A DNA stretch of 64,000 nt from positions 38,616 through 102,615 of the forward strand of contig CDMY01000320.1 of assembly GCA_001179505.1 (NCBI GenBank). Direction: 5' to 3'. A program made the position numbers and the translations under genes. The notes beneath the pieces are model-generated. The model worked only from the letters and a program-made list of their open reading frames with translations, searched no databases and had not been told where the DNA came from. Shown here piece after piece: positions 23,750 through 36,005 of the stretch. Positions within the stretch are counted from its first letter, which is position 1; each line of letters opens with the position of its first letter. The DNA comes from Vitrella brassicaformis (Eukaryota > Sar > Vitrellaceae).

Positions 23750-26700
23750 TCACGCCACTCTGCGGCTGCCAACAACCACCTTGTTCTTCATTCCACAGAG
23801 GGTTCCACCGCCTGTCTTGACACACCTGGCCGCACTCTCCTTCTGCACCTTCAGCAGCCGATCAACATTGGCAAATATGTCTCGAGGCATCCGAGCGCGC
23901 CCATTCGGCCGCTCTCTGTCGTCTTCCTGGTGCGACGAAGACGAGGTGCTGGAGACGGCCTCTTCTGTCGGTGACGCCTCTCTCTGCTTCAGGCGAGCAT
24001 TGAGGTCAATTTCGGTGCCGCAGGGGCCGGCCTTTTTCAGTCTCCATGCAACGAGCCGGTCCAGCTGCCGATGATATCGACGCAATACACTCTCGCTCCT
24101 GCAGTGATTGAAGAGACACACAGGGAGACACGGATCGATCAGCATCCGCCTGGCCGGCCACTCTGTCTGACCTGGATCTCTGCAAAGTTTGTTCCTTGTG
24201 GTGCCTGGCGATGGGCGAGTACTCCTCCATTGCGATGCCGTCATCCCCTTCCCACACCTCCGTCCCGGCCAACGACGACGCAAAGGACATCCGCCGCTGA
24301 GCACCGCCCTTGCGCATGGTTCTCAGCCATGTCTTGATGCTCCGGAGGATCAGCTGTCCCTCCAGGTCCAGCTCTTCGTTTGTCTTCTTCACGCGTGCGA
24401 TCTCCTCTTGTCTCTTACGCCATTCCTTGAGGACGATTGAGGGTCCGCCCTGCGAGTAGCCTGGGGAGCATTGGGCGAGGTCCATCTGAGAGAGGATGTT
24501 GGTCACCTGCTCCATCACCTCTCTGAAGGCCCGGCCGAGACCCCCGACCTCCACATACTTTGATGGGATCTTCTCGATGAAGGTCTCGAGCATGAGGAGC
24601 ACCTCGCCAATGCGCTCCGGCTCGGTGATCAGGTGCATGTCTGCCAAGATCTTCTTCCACTGCTCCAGCTCCCGTGCGGCTTTCTGCTGCCGATCCCCGC
24701 CGTCATCTGAGTCCTCGTCGCTGCTCTCCTCATCTAACTTGTCTCGCCTGGGGCCCAGTAGCGATTCTGTGTCCTTTGAGGTGGCGAGTGTCTTGGCCTC
24801 GCCGTGATACCCTGATAAGCTCAGCTGACGTACCATGCTTTCGGGCATTGCCTCCTCTTCGCTCTCCCTCCTGCCGGCTGTGGATGGGGGGGGCAGCGAT
24901 GTGTGAGACACCTTAAAGGGCATGTTTCTTCTGTCTTACCTGGGGCTTTTGGTGCTGGTTTGGTGAGCTTGATGGCGGCAGGCTTTGGTGTGGTGGATGC
25001 CGGCGATGCAGGTCGATACACAGACACCCTCGTGGTGGCCTTCCGACCCTTCTTGAGCTCATGTGAGACGCCACTTGGCGCAAGCTCGGCTTTCCTGCAC
25101 ACATGGTTGAAGATAGTAGGGAAACATCCATCGATAGCATGTCTTTCTTCCTCCCTCCCTCCGTACTGTGCATTGAGGCTGAGTATGAAAGTGATGCTTT
25201 TGAGCTGCGCCTCGGCGACCGACAGGCGATGGGCGTAGACGCTGTAGGCCTCTGACTCCTTGACGCTCATCATGTCCACGCTCGACAGGCCCCTCGTCAG
25301 CGCCCTGCGGAAGTCTCTGTCTCTGAACGTAGGCGGCATGGCACTGCTGCTGTCGGCCTTGCTTAGCCCGCGAGGCTCCGTCACGCCTGCCAGGGCTGCC
25401 GGCGTGAAAGGCAGGAGCCCTGGCATCAGCTTGAAGGTCGGCAGCTGGATGCTCGGGTCAAAACACTGCAGCAGCTCCTCCAGGTCCTGAGTAACACGAA
25501 ACAGGGGTAAGATATCAAGGTTGCGTACGCGATAGGTGTGGAGGAAAGGGGAGGGATTGCGTGACCTTGATGCTGACAGGCCTGTTGTGGAGGGCCTCTT
25601 CCTCTTCTTCTGCGAGCAGCCTCTCCCGATCGCCCATATGTGCCCATGCATCCCTCTCGGCAGCCTCCCGCTCCTGTTGCAAACGGACCTTCTCCATCTC
25701 TTCCATGATCCTCTTCTCGTAGATCTGTAAGCAAGAGACACAGAAAGGAAAAATGAATGAATGAATGAATGAATGGTGGAATGGTTGAAACGGACGAGAC
25801 GCGGTCTTTACTTTTGACATTCGTTGCTCGTGTGCCAGTCGCTTCGCGGCTTGGTCCTCAATGCGCATGAGCTCTTCTTCCTTCTTCCGCTTCCCCTCCT
25901 CCTGCTCACGAAACACGGCCTCCAGTGCGAGACGCTCTCTGATGACAGACAAAGCACAGACACGCGTAACAAGTGCCCATCGTCTGAGTGGAGCTTTTGG
26001 CATACGCGGCCAGTTTCTCTTCAAGCTCCTTCTCCTGGGCCTCCCTGCGTTGGCTCTCGAGGTCAGCTTGCGTCATGAGGCGCTGCTCCATGGCCTCGTT
26101 CTGGGCGTCCCTTTCCCTCTCCAGCCGCTGCTGCTCCTCCTGCTCAGCTTGCAGCTGGGCCTCACGCTTTATGCGCTCCTTCTGCTCCAGCCATTTCCTG
26201 ACACACACACACACAATGGAGCCAACCCGACGTGAACAATAGGGTGTCTTCTCGGCTTGCAGAACTTTCTCTCCTTACTTCTCCTTGGCCCGTCGTTTCT
26301 GGCGAACCTCGTCCTGGCGGATCTTCTCTTCGGCCTCACGCTCAGCCTCGAGGTGCCTCTCCTCTGCAATCTTGGCTTGCCTCTCGGCCTCGCGACGTTC
26401 TTTCCCCTCCCTGGCCCTCGCCAGCTCCTCGGCGATCGCCAACTCCCTCGCCCTCTGTGCTTCTGCTTCTTTGGCAGCCTTGTCCACTAAGTCAGTGGGC
26501 ACCTCGGTCCCCTTTTGCTCCTCCCCGTCGATGAAGGCGTCATCGAAGCCGATGCGAGACATGTGGCGAGAGGTGGCACCGGAATAGGATGTGGGCGAGT
26601 ACGGAACGTAGGCCTCAGGGGGAAGCGACGACTCGGCCCCCGAGAAGGAGCGTTGGTACGAAATCCGAGACTCCTTGGTGCCGCGACGGGAGAATCGAGG

Positions 26701-29700
26701 CAAAGACGACTGGGCGCCTTCACGTGAGCTGGCGGGGGAGCCCTCACGCGACCTGTGGAGCATGACGTCCGTCAAATGCTCAAGGCGATCGTCCCTCGCA
26801 GCGAATGAGATTCCCTTTCGCAGCCTCCCCGCGCTCTTCTGCGCGTCCTCTGCAGCAGCAATCTCGGCCAGCCGTTCTTCAGCCTCCTTCGGTCCGAATG
26901 CCTCCTCAGCTTCTTCAGGCGGCTTTGGGCCGGGCTTTGCTTTCTCGCCTTTGCCCGGTTTCGCTGCCATAGGTTTTGCCTTGGGGGACGGGGTTTTGGC
27001 TTTGGGTGAGGGCAGCTTCGGGATGTCTCGTTTGCCGGTCAGCGACTCACGCTGTGGAGACCCTTTCTTGCTCTGCGCCACGACTGCGGTGGCCGCTGTC
27101 TCCTTTGCAGGCCCCTCACCAACCTCTTGCTTTCCTTTGGCGACTGATTTGACGGCCGACGATTCATGCCCCCCCTGCTGCAGCACCTTGCCTTTCTGCT
27201 CGGCAGGCGTCCTCTTGGTCAATGGCGGCGCTGCTTTAGGCGATGATTCGTCCCCTTTCTGGAAGCCAATGGCATGCTGCTCCTGCGCCTTTGGCCTTAC
27301 TGCTGTTGTCTTCTTGCCGGGAGCAGCTGTGATCGGTGCTGGTTTCTCGAGAGAGAGAGGCTCGGGGGCTTCGGGCTGCCCGGCGACACCAGCCTCTGAA
27401 GGCGGCACCAAAGGTGGTTGCTCAGTCGGTTTGGCCCCGGAATCCTCTGCTGCAGAGACTGCGGTTGGCTGGAGGGTGTCAACAATCGCCGCATCACCAT
27501 GGACAGCCAGTTCGACGTGAGATGGCTCAGCACCGACGATGGCCGCTGCTTCCTGTTCAGCTGGCCCAGGCGCCACCTCTTCTCTTGCCTCGTGTCCCAC
27601 CTCTTCAGGGCCCGCTTCAGCTCCTTCCAGACTCTCGATGGTCTGCGCAGTGCCCAATCGTCGGCAGATGAGCATCTCTTCTACGTCTTCGTCACGCGCA
27701 AACCCAGAGGGAAACGACGATTTGTGCCCCGGGCTCTCCTCACCCTCCCGTAGCGTTGAGGATGTCTTCTGTACCACCACTCGGTCTTTGACGAATCCAC
27801 TGGTGACCGATCTGCGATGCTCGGTACCCGAGGACGCCTTGCTGTCGTGCTGCGAAGACACGGACGCCTCTTGAGAGCCAGAAACAGCGGCCTGATCGGC
27901 GCCTGACTTCATCAGCCAGTCGCGGAACGACTCCCCGCGTCTCAGTACATCGGACATACGGGTCGCCGCTGTCTCAAACACCTGCGCCGCAGTCTTGTGA
28001 ACTGCGGCCTGATATGCCGCATCGACGGGAGGCTCATACGCTGAAGGCGGCTGAGTGGTCGGGTTCTGGGACGGCCGTCTCTGACCGGCGGAAGGGGTGG
28101 GACCGACTGACGAAGCCAGCGGCCCCGCTTCAATCGACCATGCGGCCATAGAGGTGTCTTCCGTCATCAGGCTTCTCTCAAGAATGCCCTCCAAATCGAC
28201 CAGACGCATCGGGGCCAGCAGGGGAGGAGACGGGGGTTTTGGTGGCGAGGGTCCGGCGGAGCGCTTTATCGATCTGACACTTATGATGGATGGTGTCAGA
28301 GGCCGTCGGGTGCCGTATGAAGAGGGCCGCTCTGCATCCGATGCTGTCATGGCAGATGTGGGCCGCGGTGCGTCGCGATCCATCACCAAGGCAAGGGGGA
28401 TGGCCTGAGGGGTCGATATACGCTCGAACGATCGGATAGGCCTGCAACCAGGAACCAATGGAACCTTCCAATGTCTCTCTATCCTTCCGCGTACTTGAGA
28501 GACGTGGGGGTGCTCGGTTGTCTCTGAGGCAGCTCAGCTTCACGATAAGACCTCAGCGGCATCGCCGCGCCAGACTGCTGGTACGCCAAGCTCGACACAG
28601 ACTTATCCGACGACACGTCACCGAACTTAGGCATCGGCCGGAAGGACGATCGCATTCCGGCAGGCGGCGGGCGTGGCTTGCGCGTTTTCTTTGGTCTGGG
28701 AACGGCCGGGGGTGTGCGTGCTCTCCTGGCCTCACGGCTGCGCTCCATCTTGACGAGAGTCATAATCTGCGCAGCAACTTTGGTGTCTTGCTTCGTCTCC
28801 ACCGCCTCACTTTCAGTCATGGACAGGGGGAAGCTCATCATGCGCCTTTTCTTAATCTGCGGCTGGTCCATTGCCTCCACTGCCTTACGCAAAGCGGTCA
28901 CATTAGCGCCGATCGGCCTCTCGCCCTCATCGGACTCTGCAGCCCTGCTGGGCTCTTCCTCTGCTACTCGAGGCTGTTCAGCCTTTCTTGCTGGCGACTT
29001 GCGAGCAGCAGTATAGGCAGCAGGGTGGCACAGGATTTGCCTTAGAGGCGCATCGAGCCACTCCTTGTGCAGATGTGGGTGTGGAGGGGGCCGCGCCGAC
29101 GGGAGACCGTGCAGCGTCTTCTCCACATCATACTCTTCCACTAGCGCATCTCGATCAAGAGGGTGCTCCAAGCCGACGGTGTCCATCGTTACGTGTTCGG
29201 GGCCTCGCTCAACGGCGGCAGGCGGGGCGTCGGGCACAGCTGGTGGGAGACATGGGAGCGAGATGGATATATGGAGTGCCGCAGACTTGGCATCCTCTTT
29301 TTCGCCTTCATCGTCCTTCAGTGGCTTGATGGGTGCTGCGGGCGGCATTTTGGGAGGCGCCCTCTCGTGGACTTTGTCATGCAGAGAGGCTGGCAGGGTT
29401 GAAAAAGAGGGGTCCTCGGCCACAGAGAGGTCCACGCGTTGGGGTGAATTGAAGACGACATTGACGGCTGCGGCAGCGCGTTGGATGAAGGGGTGCCTCA
29501 CGGTCGAGAGGGAGCTTGGATGAGGGAGGCTCGGCTTGGCTTCCGCAATGCGTCTCCTCTGCTGATAGGTGAGGAAGGGGAAAAGCTTGTCAACTGCGTG
29601 CACGCCGACATGCCGGCTCTCTTGCGTGACGGAGCATGTCGGCTCCTCCCAGTCGGCGTCTCTCTGTGGCTGTGGCGAGGTAGACAGTAGCAGTCGCAGC

Positions 29701-32700
29701 CTCCGTTGCTTCATCTCTGCCTGGAAATGTTCCTCTCTCGCCTCGTCCTCCACCTCCATTTGCATCCGCTCCCACTGTCCCGTTACGGTGCCGTCGATCG
29801 TCTCCATCATCTGCCGAACGTCATGCAGTTTCTGCTGAGGGTCGAGCCGGTCAAACGTCCTCAGCTCAGAGCTCTTGCGCTTGCGGCGCGCGGACACGCG
29901 GGAGCCGATGGGTGTTTGGCGGGCAGCTGTCGCAGTTGTGGCTGCTGGTGCTGCTGGCACTGAAACCCTGCTGAAGCCAGCTGCCAGTGTTGACTGCCTT
30001 CGGCCCGTTTTGTGCTCAGCAATGACAGACAGGTCCGCAAAAGACTCCATCGGCGTCATCGTGGGCGTCTTGTCTGCCTTGTACTGTTTCTTGGACATGG
30101 CTTTGAAATTCTGTTTGGCGTAGCCCATGAGCTGGGGGTACACGGCTGTGGGCTCCTCCCTGTCGGCAACGTCTGGATGCTTGCGCTTCCTGGCCTGCAG
30201 CCGATTGACGTGACGGGTGAGTGACGGGCGGGTGGGGATGTCCTGTAGATAGGTCCGGTCCTGGTCATATCTTAGCGGATCGTGCTTTCGCATCTCAGCC
30301 ATCCTGCGAAAAAAGTGCCTTCTCGCTATATGAGGGCAAGCTTTTTGTGCACATCGGCCGACCTGCAATGTGCTGCTTCAAGGTCACCCATCTCAATGGC
30401 CGCGGCGCTCTGCCCCAAGACGGGAGTTGTCGAGGGAGCGAATAGCCGGATTGTGCGCTGGTTGCTGCCAACAACCAGCGCCATCGGGGCCTGAGGCCGA
30501 CCCACAACCACCACTCCTGCAGTCATCAACATCAGAAACGCCACTTGTGTCTGATGCGTACACCTAGTGACCTGTGATCTCGTCGATGGATGTCATAACT
30601 CGCAAGGGCAAGCCGTGTGGCGACCACAGAACGATTGTACTGGGCGAGGCCGAGAACAGCAAGTTCCGGTGCGGGCTGAGGAACGACAGGCCCACCACCT
30701 CCAGTGCATGATACTTCTCATACCACTTGCAGCCCGCCCTCCTGTCCAGCCGCTGCATGGCGATGTCGCCTGTGCTCAGCCCCAACGCCATGGTCATCCC
30801 ACTTGCGTCCATGATCCACGCCGTAAATCGAGGCGGCCCCGTCGCTGGTTTCGCCAGGACGGTGGCGAATCTCGACGACGGGCCTTTGGAAGGCGGGATG
30901 AGCGTCACACGCTGCATCAACGTGAGAGACGGCGACCGCAGAGGCTCCCAAGGGGGCGGGCGCTCAATCTGCCACATGCAGATGTCGGTGTTGTCGTGAA
31001 GGGTGACGATTCTCCCATCATGTGTAGGGACGGGAGGATGCATGTGGGCCCTCTTGAAGTCACTTGCGATGGGGACGCCTGACACCGTGGTGTCTAGAAG
31101 AGATGGCGGGGCAGATGAGGACCAGTCCACCCTCCCAACTCGCCGAATAGCGCGGCACGGCCCACCCGTCTCCTCCGCGCCGACTGTCAAGATAAGGAAT
31201 GCGCACCGCTGGTCAGGCGGAGGCGTGGGAATCGGCTGACTGAATGATGACAGAGTGGCTGGAGGGCTGCTAGCGTCATGGGAGGCCGAGTCCCGCGAGC
31301 ACAGCAGATAACCGGTGAAGCCTCCGGTAATGTGCGAGGCGAGGATGAAGGTCAGGTGCCATTCGGTCACGTGGCCAGGCAGCACCGAGGAACCGAAAAC
31401 GAAAGAGCCCTTGCCGCGTTGTCTCGGATCGGGCATTGCCAACATGGGGGCGTCTGGCGCTTCATCGGTGTCATCCCTTGTGCCGTCGATAAAGCTCCAC
31501 GGGCGGCAGAAGCTCTCTGTAGGCGGGTAGAGTGGGATGGCACAAATAGCGTTCACAAAATCTGCAGACAAGCACACATAGGGAGGAATGACGGACACCA
31601 TGTAGGCAGCGGCGGTTTCTGTATTGATTCAGTCATACCCTGTTGGCCTGTCAGTCGGTATGTGTGCTGTAGTGTCAGTCGCCTTCTCACGTCCTGTGTC
31701 TCCGTGACACCGTACACATCGACGTAACCCTGGTGGGCATGGGTCACGCAATTCATCTCAATGTCGGCGATTAGTGTCGATTCATCCTCAGGGAAAACCT
31801 CGCTGCTCGCTGATGACGACGCAGACGACGCGCTTCGTGCTGTTGCTGCAAAGTACTGATCAGTGGCATTGCTTTCCGCCGAGGGGACTCGCTTGCGAGG
31901 CACCTTGGGCGATCTCGGCGACTCGTATTGCTGGGAGGATGCCTGTGTCTGAGCGAACAGACGTGGCAAGCCAAGAATGACGACAGAAAGACAGATGAAG
32001 AAAATTGACATGTCGCTGCGTACAGTGAGCTCGTCGATCATCACGAATGGCCCCTTTGACTCCCTCTGGCTGACGGTGGGCCCCGCTTTTGATTTGCCTT
32101 TCTTCTTGTCCTCTTTGTCAAAGCTCGCTGGCAACGCAGGTTGCTGGAAGCGCCGCAATGCGCCAGCAAATCGCCGCTTGTGGCCGAGGTGCCGGTAGTC
32201 CGACGGGATGGGCAGCTGCAGCAGCGATATGAGACCCTGGCGGACACCCGCCCCGCTAAGCGTCATCAATGTGACTGGATCGATCTGCGACGCGCGGCGG
32301 GGATGCAGAGCACTTCGGTCCAAACATGATTGCCTACAGTAGCATGCACGAGACACGCGGCCTAATTAGACCTTGAGTTGAGGGGCATGTCTGTCTACTT
32401 GTATGCAGGTGTGTCACCAAAGGGGCGAGAGAGCCGTGTGGTCGGGCAGGATGAGGGAGACATCCCGGAACACACCATGTGCCAGCTTCACAACTGTCTC
32501 GGCCATCGTATGGATCTACAGACACACAGAAAGAGATAGATTGACCCAATGTGCACACAGGGGTACAGCAATCCAGTGGGTACTTGGACACATTGCAGGG
32601 CCTTGTCGTGTGCCACGATGAGGTACTGAAGCCCTGTTTGCGGCGAGCTGTCGGCCACCATCCGAGAGATGAACTTGTGCGACCTGCTGACGAGATCGGC

Positions 32701-34709
32701 TGGCGGACGGGGCGTCTCTGACTCGGAGTCGGAGTACTCCTGACCACCCCAAGCAGACAGCAAGGTCTCGTTACACCAGAGAGAGTGGAGGGAATGGTGT
32801 TTCTCACCGGCAGCCGGAATCCATCCACCAGACGACTCTGCACCAGGTTGCAACACAGCAGTGTGCCGTCGGCTGCAGCCACGCACAAAAGAACAGACAT
32901 GTTGTCTTCTGTTGAAAAGAAGAGTCATCGATACCGGTCAAGCAGAAGCCATACACGCCATAGAGAGGGTCCTCCACCCGCACGGACGTGATAGTGACAT
33001 CTTCCTGCGTCTCCCGCCTCTCGTTGAAGAGCTCTCGCTGCCTCTCGTCCTCCGTCATCAGGTTGACGGCAGTGCTGCTCTCCTTGCGAGTAAGGGCGAG
33101 GCCCATCGAGCTCGCCTTACTGCCCGAGCGGCTCAACAGAGGGATACTCGATTCATCCTGTGGTGATGCAGGTTGTTGCTGTGTTTCTTCCTCCATCTTG
33201 GATGCAGTGGTTGTTTCTCTGAATGTCTCCTCTCTCATGTTGCATCGGACGATGCCCGCCACCTCCTGCATGAAGGACACCTTGGCAATGTTGAGGGCGG
33301 GAAACTGGGCGTGCGTTCGCACTGCAGCAATTGCAGACCGCCTGATATTGCCGTCATCCATTTCTGTTTCGGCTGACCGTCTCTATGGCTCCAGATACGC
33401 CATGCTTCGAGCGAGTCGCCGTGAGATGCCACAATGTGGAACGCTCTGTCGCAGTAGAGGCTGTGAATAGGGCCAGATGCCTGGAAGCGACTCAACACAG
33501 CGCCACTCGGCACGTCCCATATGAAGCCAGCGCCCAAGTCGTCCACACCTGTGATGTTACAACACGAGGGCAAATGGAACATGTATTTGGCTGTTTTGTC
33601 CGATAAAACTGACCAATGATGACTTCGTGCAGGTCCGAGACGGCAATGTGCTTGACCGGCGGACCGGCGGGATTGAGCTTGATCACATTCAGCAGCCGCG
33701 AAGATACGTCTCCATAGGCGACATTCGCTGTCTCCTCCCTCTCACTCTCGTTCTCGTCCACGGCGGCGTGTCTCAGGCAGTCCACACTGACAGCAGTGTG
33801 TTTGCGCTCTAGCCGCCATATGCGGATGTGATGCTCGCGTGAGAGGCAGCACACTTCGTGGCGCTTCTGGAACACGCACACCTCCCGCACGCTCGGCTGC
33901 CACTGAGGATGCATGTGTGAAGACACATGCCAGAGATGGCAGTCGCGTCTCCTCGTTTTTTGTCTCTTACCAATGGGAATTCGACGACGGTGCGCGGCAT
34001 TGGTGGCGAGCCGATGGGAGGAAGGCCGACGTTGTTAGGAGATGCGGTGAGCGTTTCATTTGGGTTGATATCCCAGAGTACGGCGAGCGTGATCGGGTGC
34101 AGTATCTTGATGATGTTCTCCATGTTGATCACCAGCCTGGCCAACGATTGCTCGATGAATGAATACACGACAATGTGACAGGTGTTCTTCTTGCCCATTG
34201 CTGACCATCCGTCATTGAGGTTGAGGTAGCTGATGGACCAGAATGCCTTGTCCTTTGCCAGGATGGCCTTCGCGCCACGACCACTGAACGAAGAAGAAAC
34301 GGCCGCCCGATGATGTGTACAGACTGCGCGTTTCCTTAGATTTCTTACGACATGACGGTCCATCTTCTGAGTCCTTTTTCGTTGTCAGCATAGTTCCGCT
34401 TCACCTGGCGGGTCTTGACACACCTGCAGAAAGGAAGCGTGGTATGAATCTATTACATGTCATTGACACAAATCCGTCAATGAGGTTCATGGCTGACCAG
34501 AGGATGAGTTCATACATGTCGGAGGAAAGCAGCAGCCGATGGCGCTGATGATGGGGAGAACAGCAGACATACTTACTACTGGATCTGCTGTCTGTATATG
34601 CTTCTCTTACCGGATTGAATGCCATGGCGACAATTTTGTGTTTGTGTGCGCCCAGGGTGCCATCGAACTGGAACCTCGGATGAGGAGTGACGTCCTTCAC
34701 ACCAGACAT
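23750..34709 (-). CDS. giant WD40 and coiled-coil protein, probable ciliary protein
   Basis: One transcript unit of roughly 20 exons read from 34709 (MSGVKDVTPHPRF) to 23750. Joins in phase were checked at 30516/30567, 30363/30303, 28495/28441 and 26279/26213, so the long frames belong to one protein of roughly 3,000 residues. The N-terminal third has WD40-like blades (AHKHKIVAMAFNPV, YELILWSAMNLI, VCCLSREHHIRIWRLERKH, DDLGAGFIWDVPSG, LFSASPSTIVLWSPHG, ALVVGSNQRTIRLFAP). The middle is basic and disordered (two exons of about 1.8 and 2.2 kb). The C-terminal third is Glu/Arg-rich coiled coil (EEEEEALHN, QAEQEEQQRLERERD). N-terminal WD40 followed by a very long coiled coil is the layout of WDR87-type flagellar proteins; that identity is an inference. 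Divergent from an LRRC61-like gene, itself a cilium candidate. Confidence 0.65.
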
Positions 34710-34732
34710 CACGAACAGCGGTGCCTGAGTTT

Positions 34733-34740
34733 GCGAGCTA
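34733..34740. promoter_or_regulatory. GCGAGCT motif in an 85-bp divergent promoter
   Basis: GCGAGCTA is 24 bp before the WD40 gene ATG (34709) and 55 bp before the LRRC61-like ATG (34795). Confidence 0.55.
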
Positions 34741-34794
34741 TGGGGGCTGGTGGGGGCGAGACTGGGGCACCGCTGCGGGGAGGGGCATGCAGGC

Positions 34795-35886
34795 ATGACG
34801 CAGACGACCTTGACATGGGACTTCCTTCGCTGCTATACGGGCGAGTTTGACCCCGAGATCATCTTCCACCTTTTCCTGCAACACCGAAACATCGAGAAGA
34901 TCCAGGCCCTCGAACCGCTCACGCACCTGCGTCGGCTGGACCTCTCGCACAACCGCATCACCCGGCTGGAGGGGCTGGGGAGACTCAAAGAGCTGCAGAT
35001 ACTCGATGTGTCGCACAATCAGCTGACCAAGGTGGAGGGGCTGCAGGGGCTGGCAATGCTGGAGACTTTCAAGGCATGCGGCAATCAATTCACACGGTTC
35101 CAGGTGAGTGATTGAGGGCAGTGCCATCGCTTTTGCCGTCTCATCTATCTGTCTTGGCGTTTGTCTTGCTACAGGATTTGACCGGCCTGTCGGCCCCACC
35201 GAAGCTTCGCGCAGTGTATCTGGCCAATCCGGACGCCTCTGACGCATGCCCCATCACACTGGCCTCAGACTATCGCACTAGAATGCCATCCATAGCGCCC
35301 AAATTGCAGGTATATCTGTCTGATGGACGGACGATGGTCAGGATGGATGGACGGAGAGTGAATTGATGTGATTTGTTTGTGTCTGTCTGTGGTGCAGGTG
35401 CTCGACGGCCACCGGCTGCATCTGCCTCTGCTGGCAGTCTCACCACTGGTGTACGAGTCGCTATCTGAGGACGCGCTCTCACTCGTGTCGGCCCTCCTCC
35501 CCGTCCCCTTGCTCAACGCCGAGACGGATCTCTGTCTCCCTGAGTGCTACGAAGATCACGTGGCTGAGAGCGTGCTCGACAAGACCATGCAGCCGATAGA
35601 GACCGCCATGAGTGAGGCGAAGAAAGTGCTCAAGAGCCTGGAGACCCTCACAGAGCAGATGGCGTCCACCTCTGTCGACAGTGAAGCGGCGTGTGCCTCA
35701 CCACGAAGTACGAACGGGCAAGAGGAGGGGGCGGCTGGGAGCAAGAAAGTGGTCATCCGGCGGGGGGGGTCTATAGGCTCGACAGCTACACAGACGAGTG
35801 TGGGCAGCAGTAATGCAAGCAACGGGGAGAGAGGGAATAAGGGCAGTGCTAGGGGCGCACGGACTGCCAGACAGAGAAACGATTGA
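34795..35886 (+). CDS. LRRC61: LRRC61-like leucine-rich repeat protein
   Basis: Exons 34795-35103, 35175-35309 and 35398-35886 give 310 residues with phase-0 joins. The N-terminus (WDFLRCYTGEFDPEIIFHLF) is the LRRC61 signature that precedes the repeats. Three LRR units follow (LRRLDLSHNRITRLEGL, LQILDVSHNQLTKVEGL, LETFKACGNQF), then the cap (DYRTRMPSIAPKLQ, VLDGHRL) shared with SDS22-type LRR proteins. The tail after residue 200 is disordered with a Gly/Ser/Arg-rich end. LRRC61 is a poorly characterised protein conserved in ciliated eukaryotes. The paired WD40 gene makes co-expression in flagellated stages plausible. Confidence 0.75.
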
Positions 35887-36005
35887 TGCATGGAGTATGT
35901 GTTTTCGTGTGAACTTCTGTGTCATCCTTGTGTAAAGGCGACAAACACATCTTGATCCACAGTAACGGAAGGAGAAAGCAGCCGAACATAAGACGACAAA
36001 CCCCC

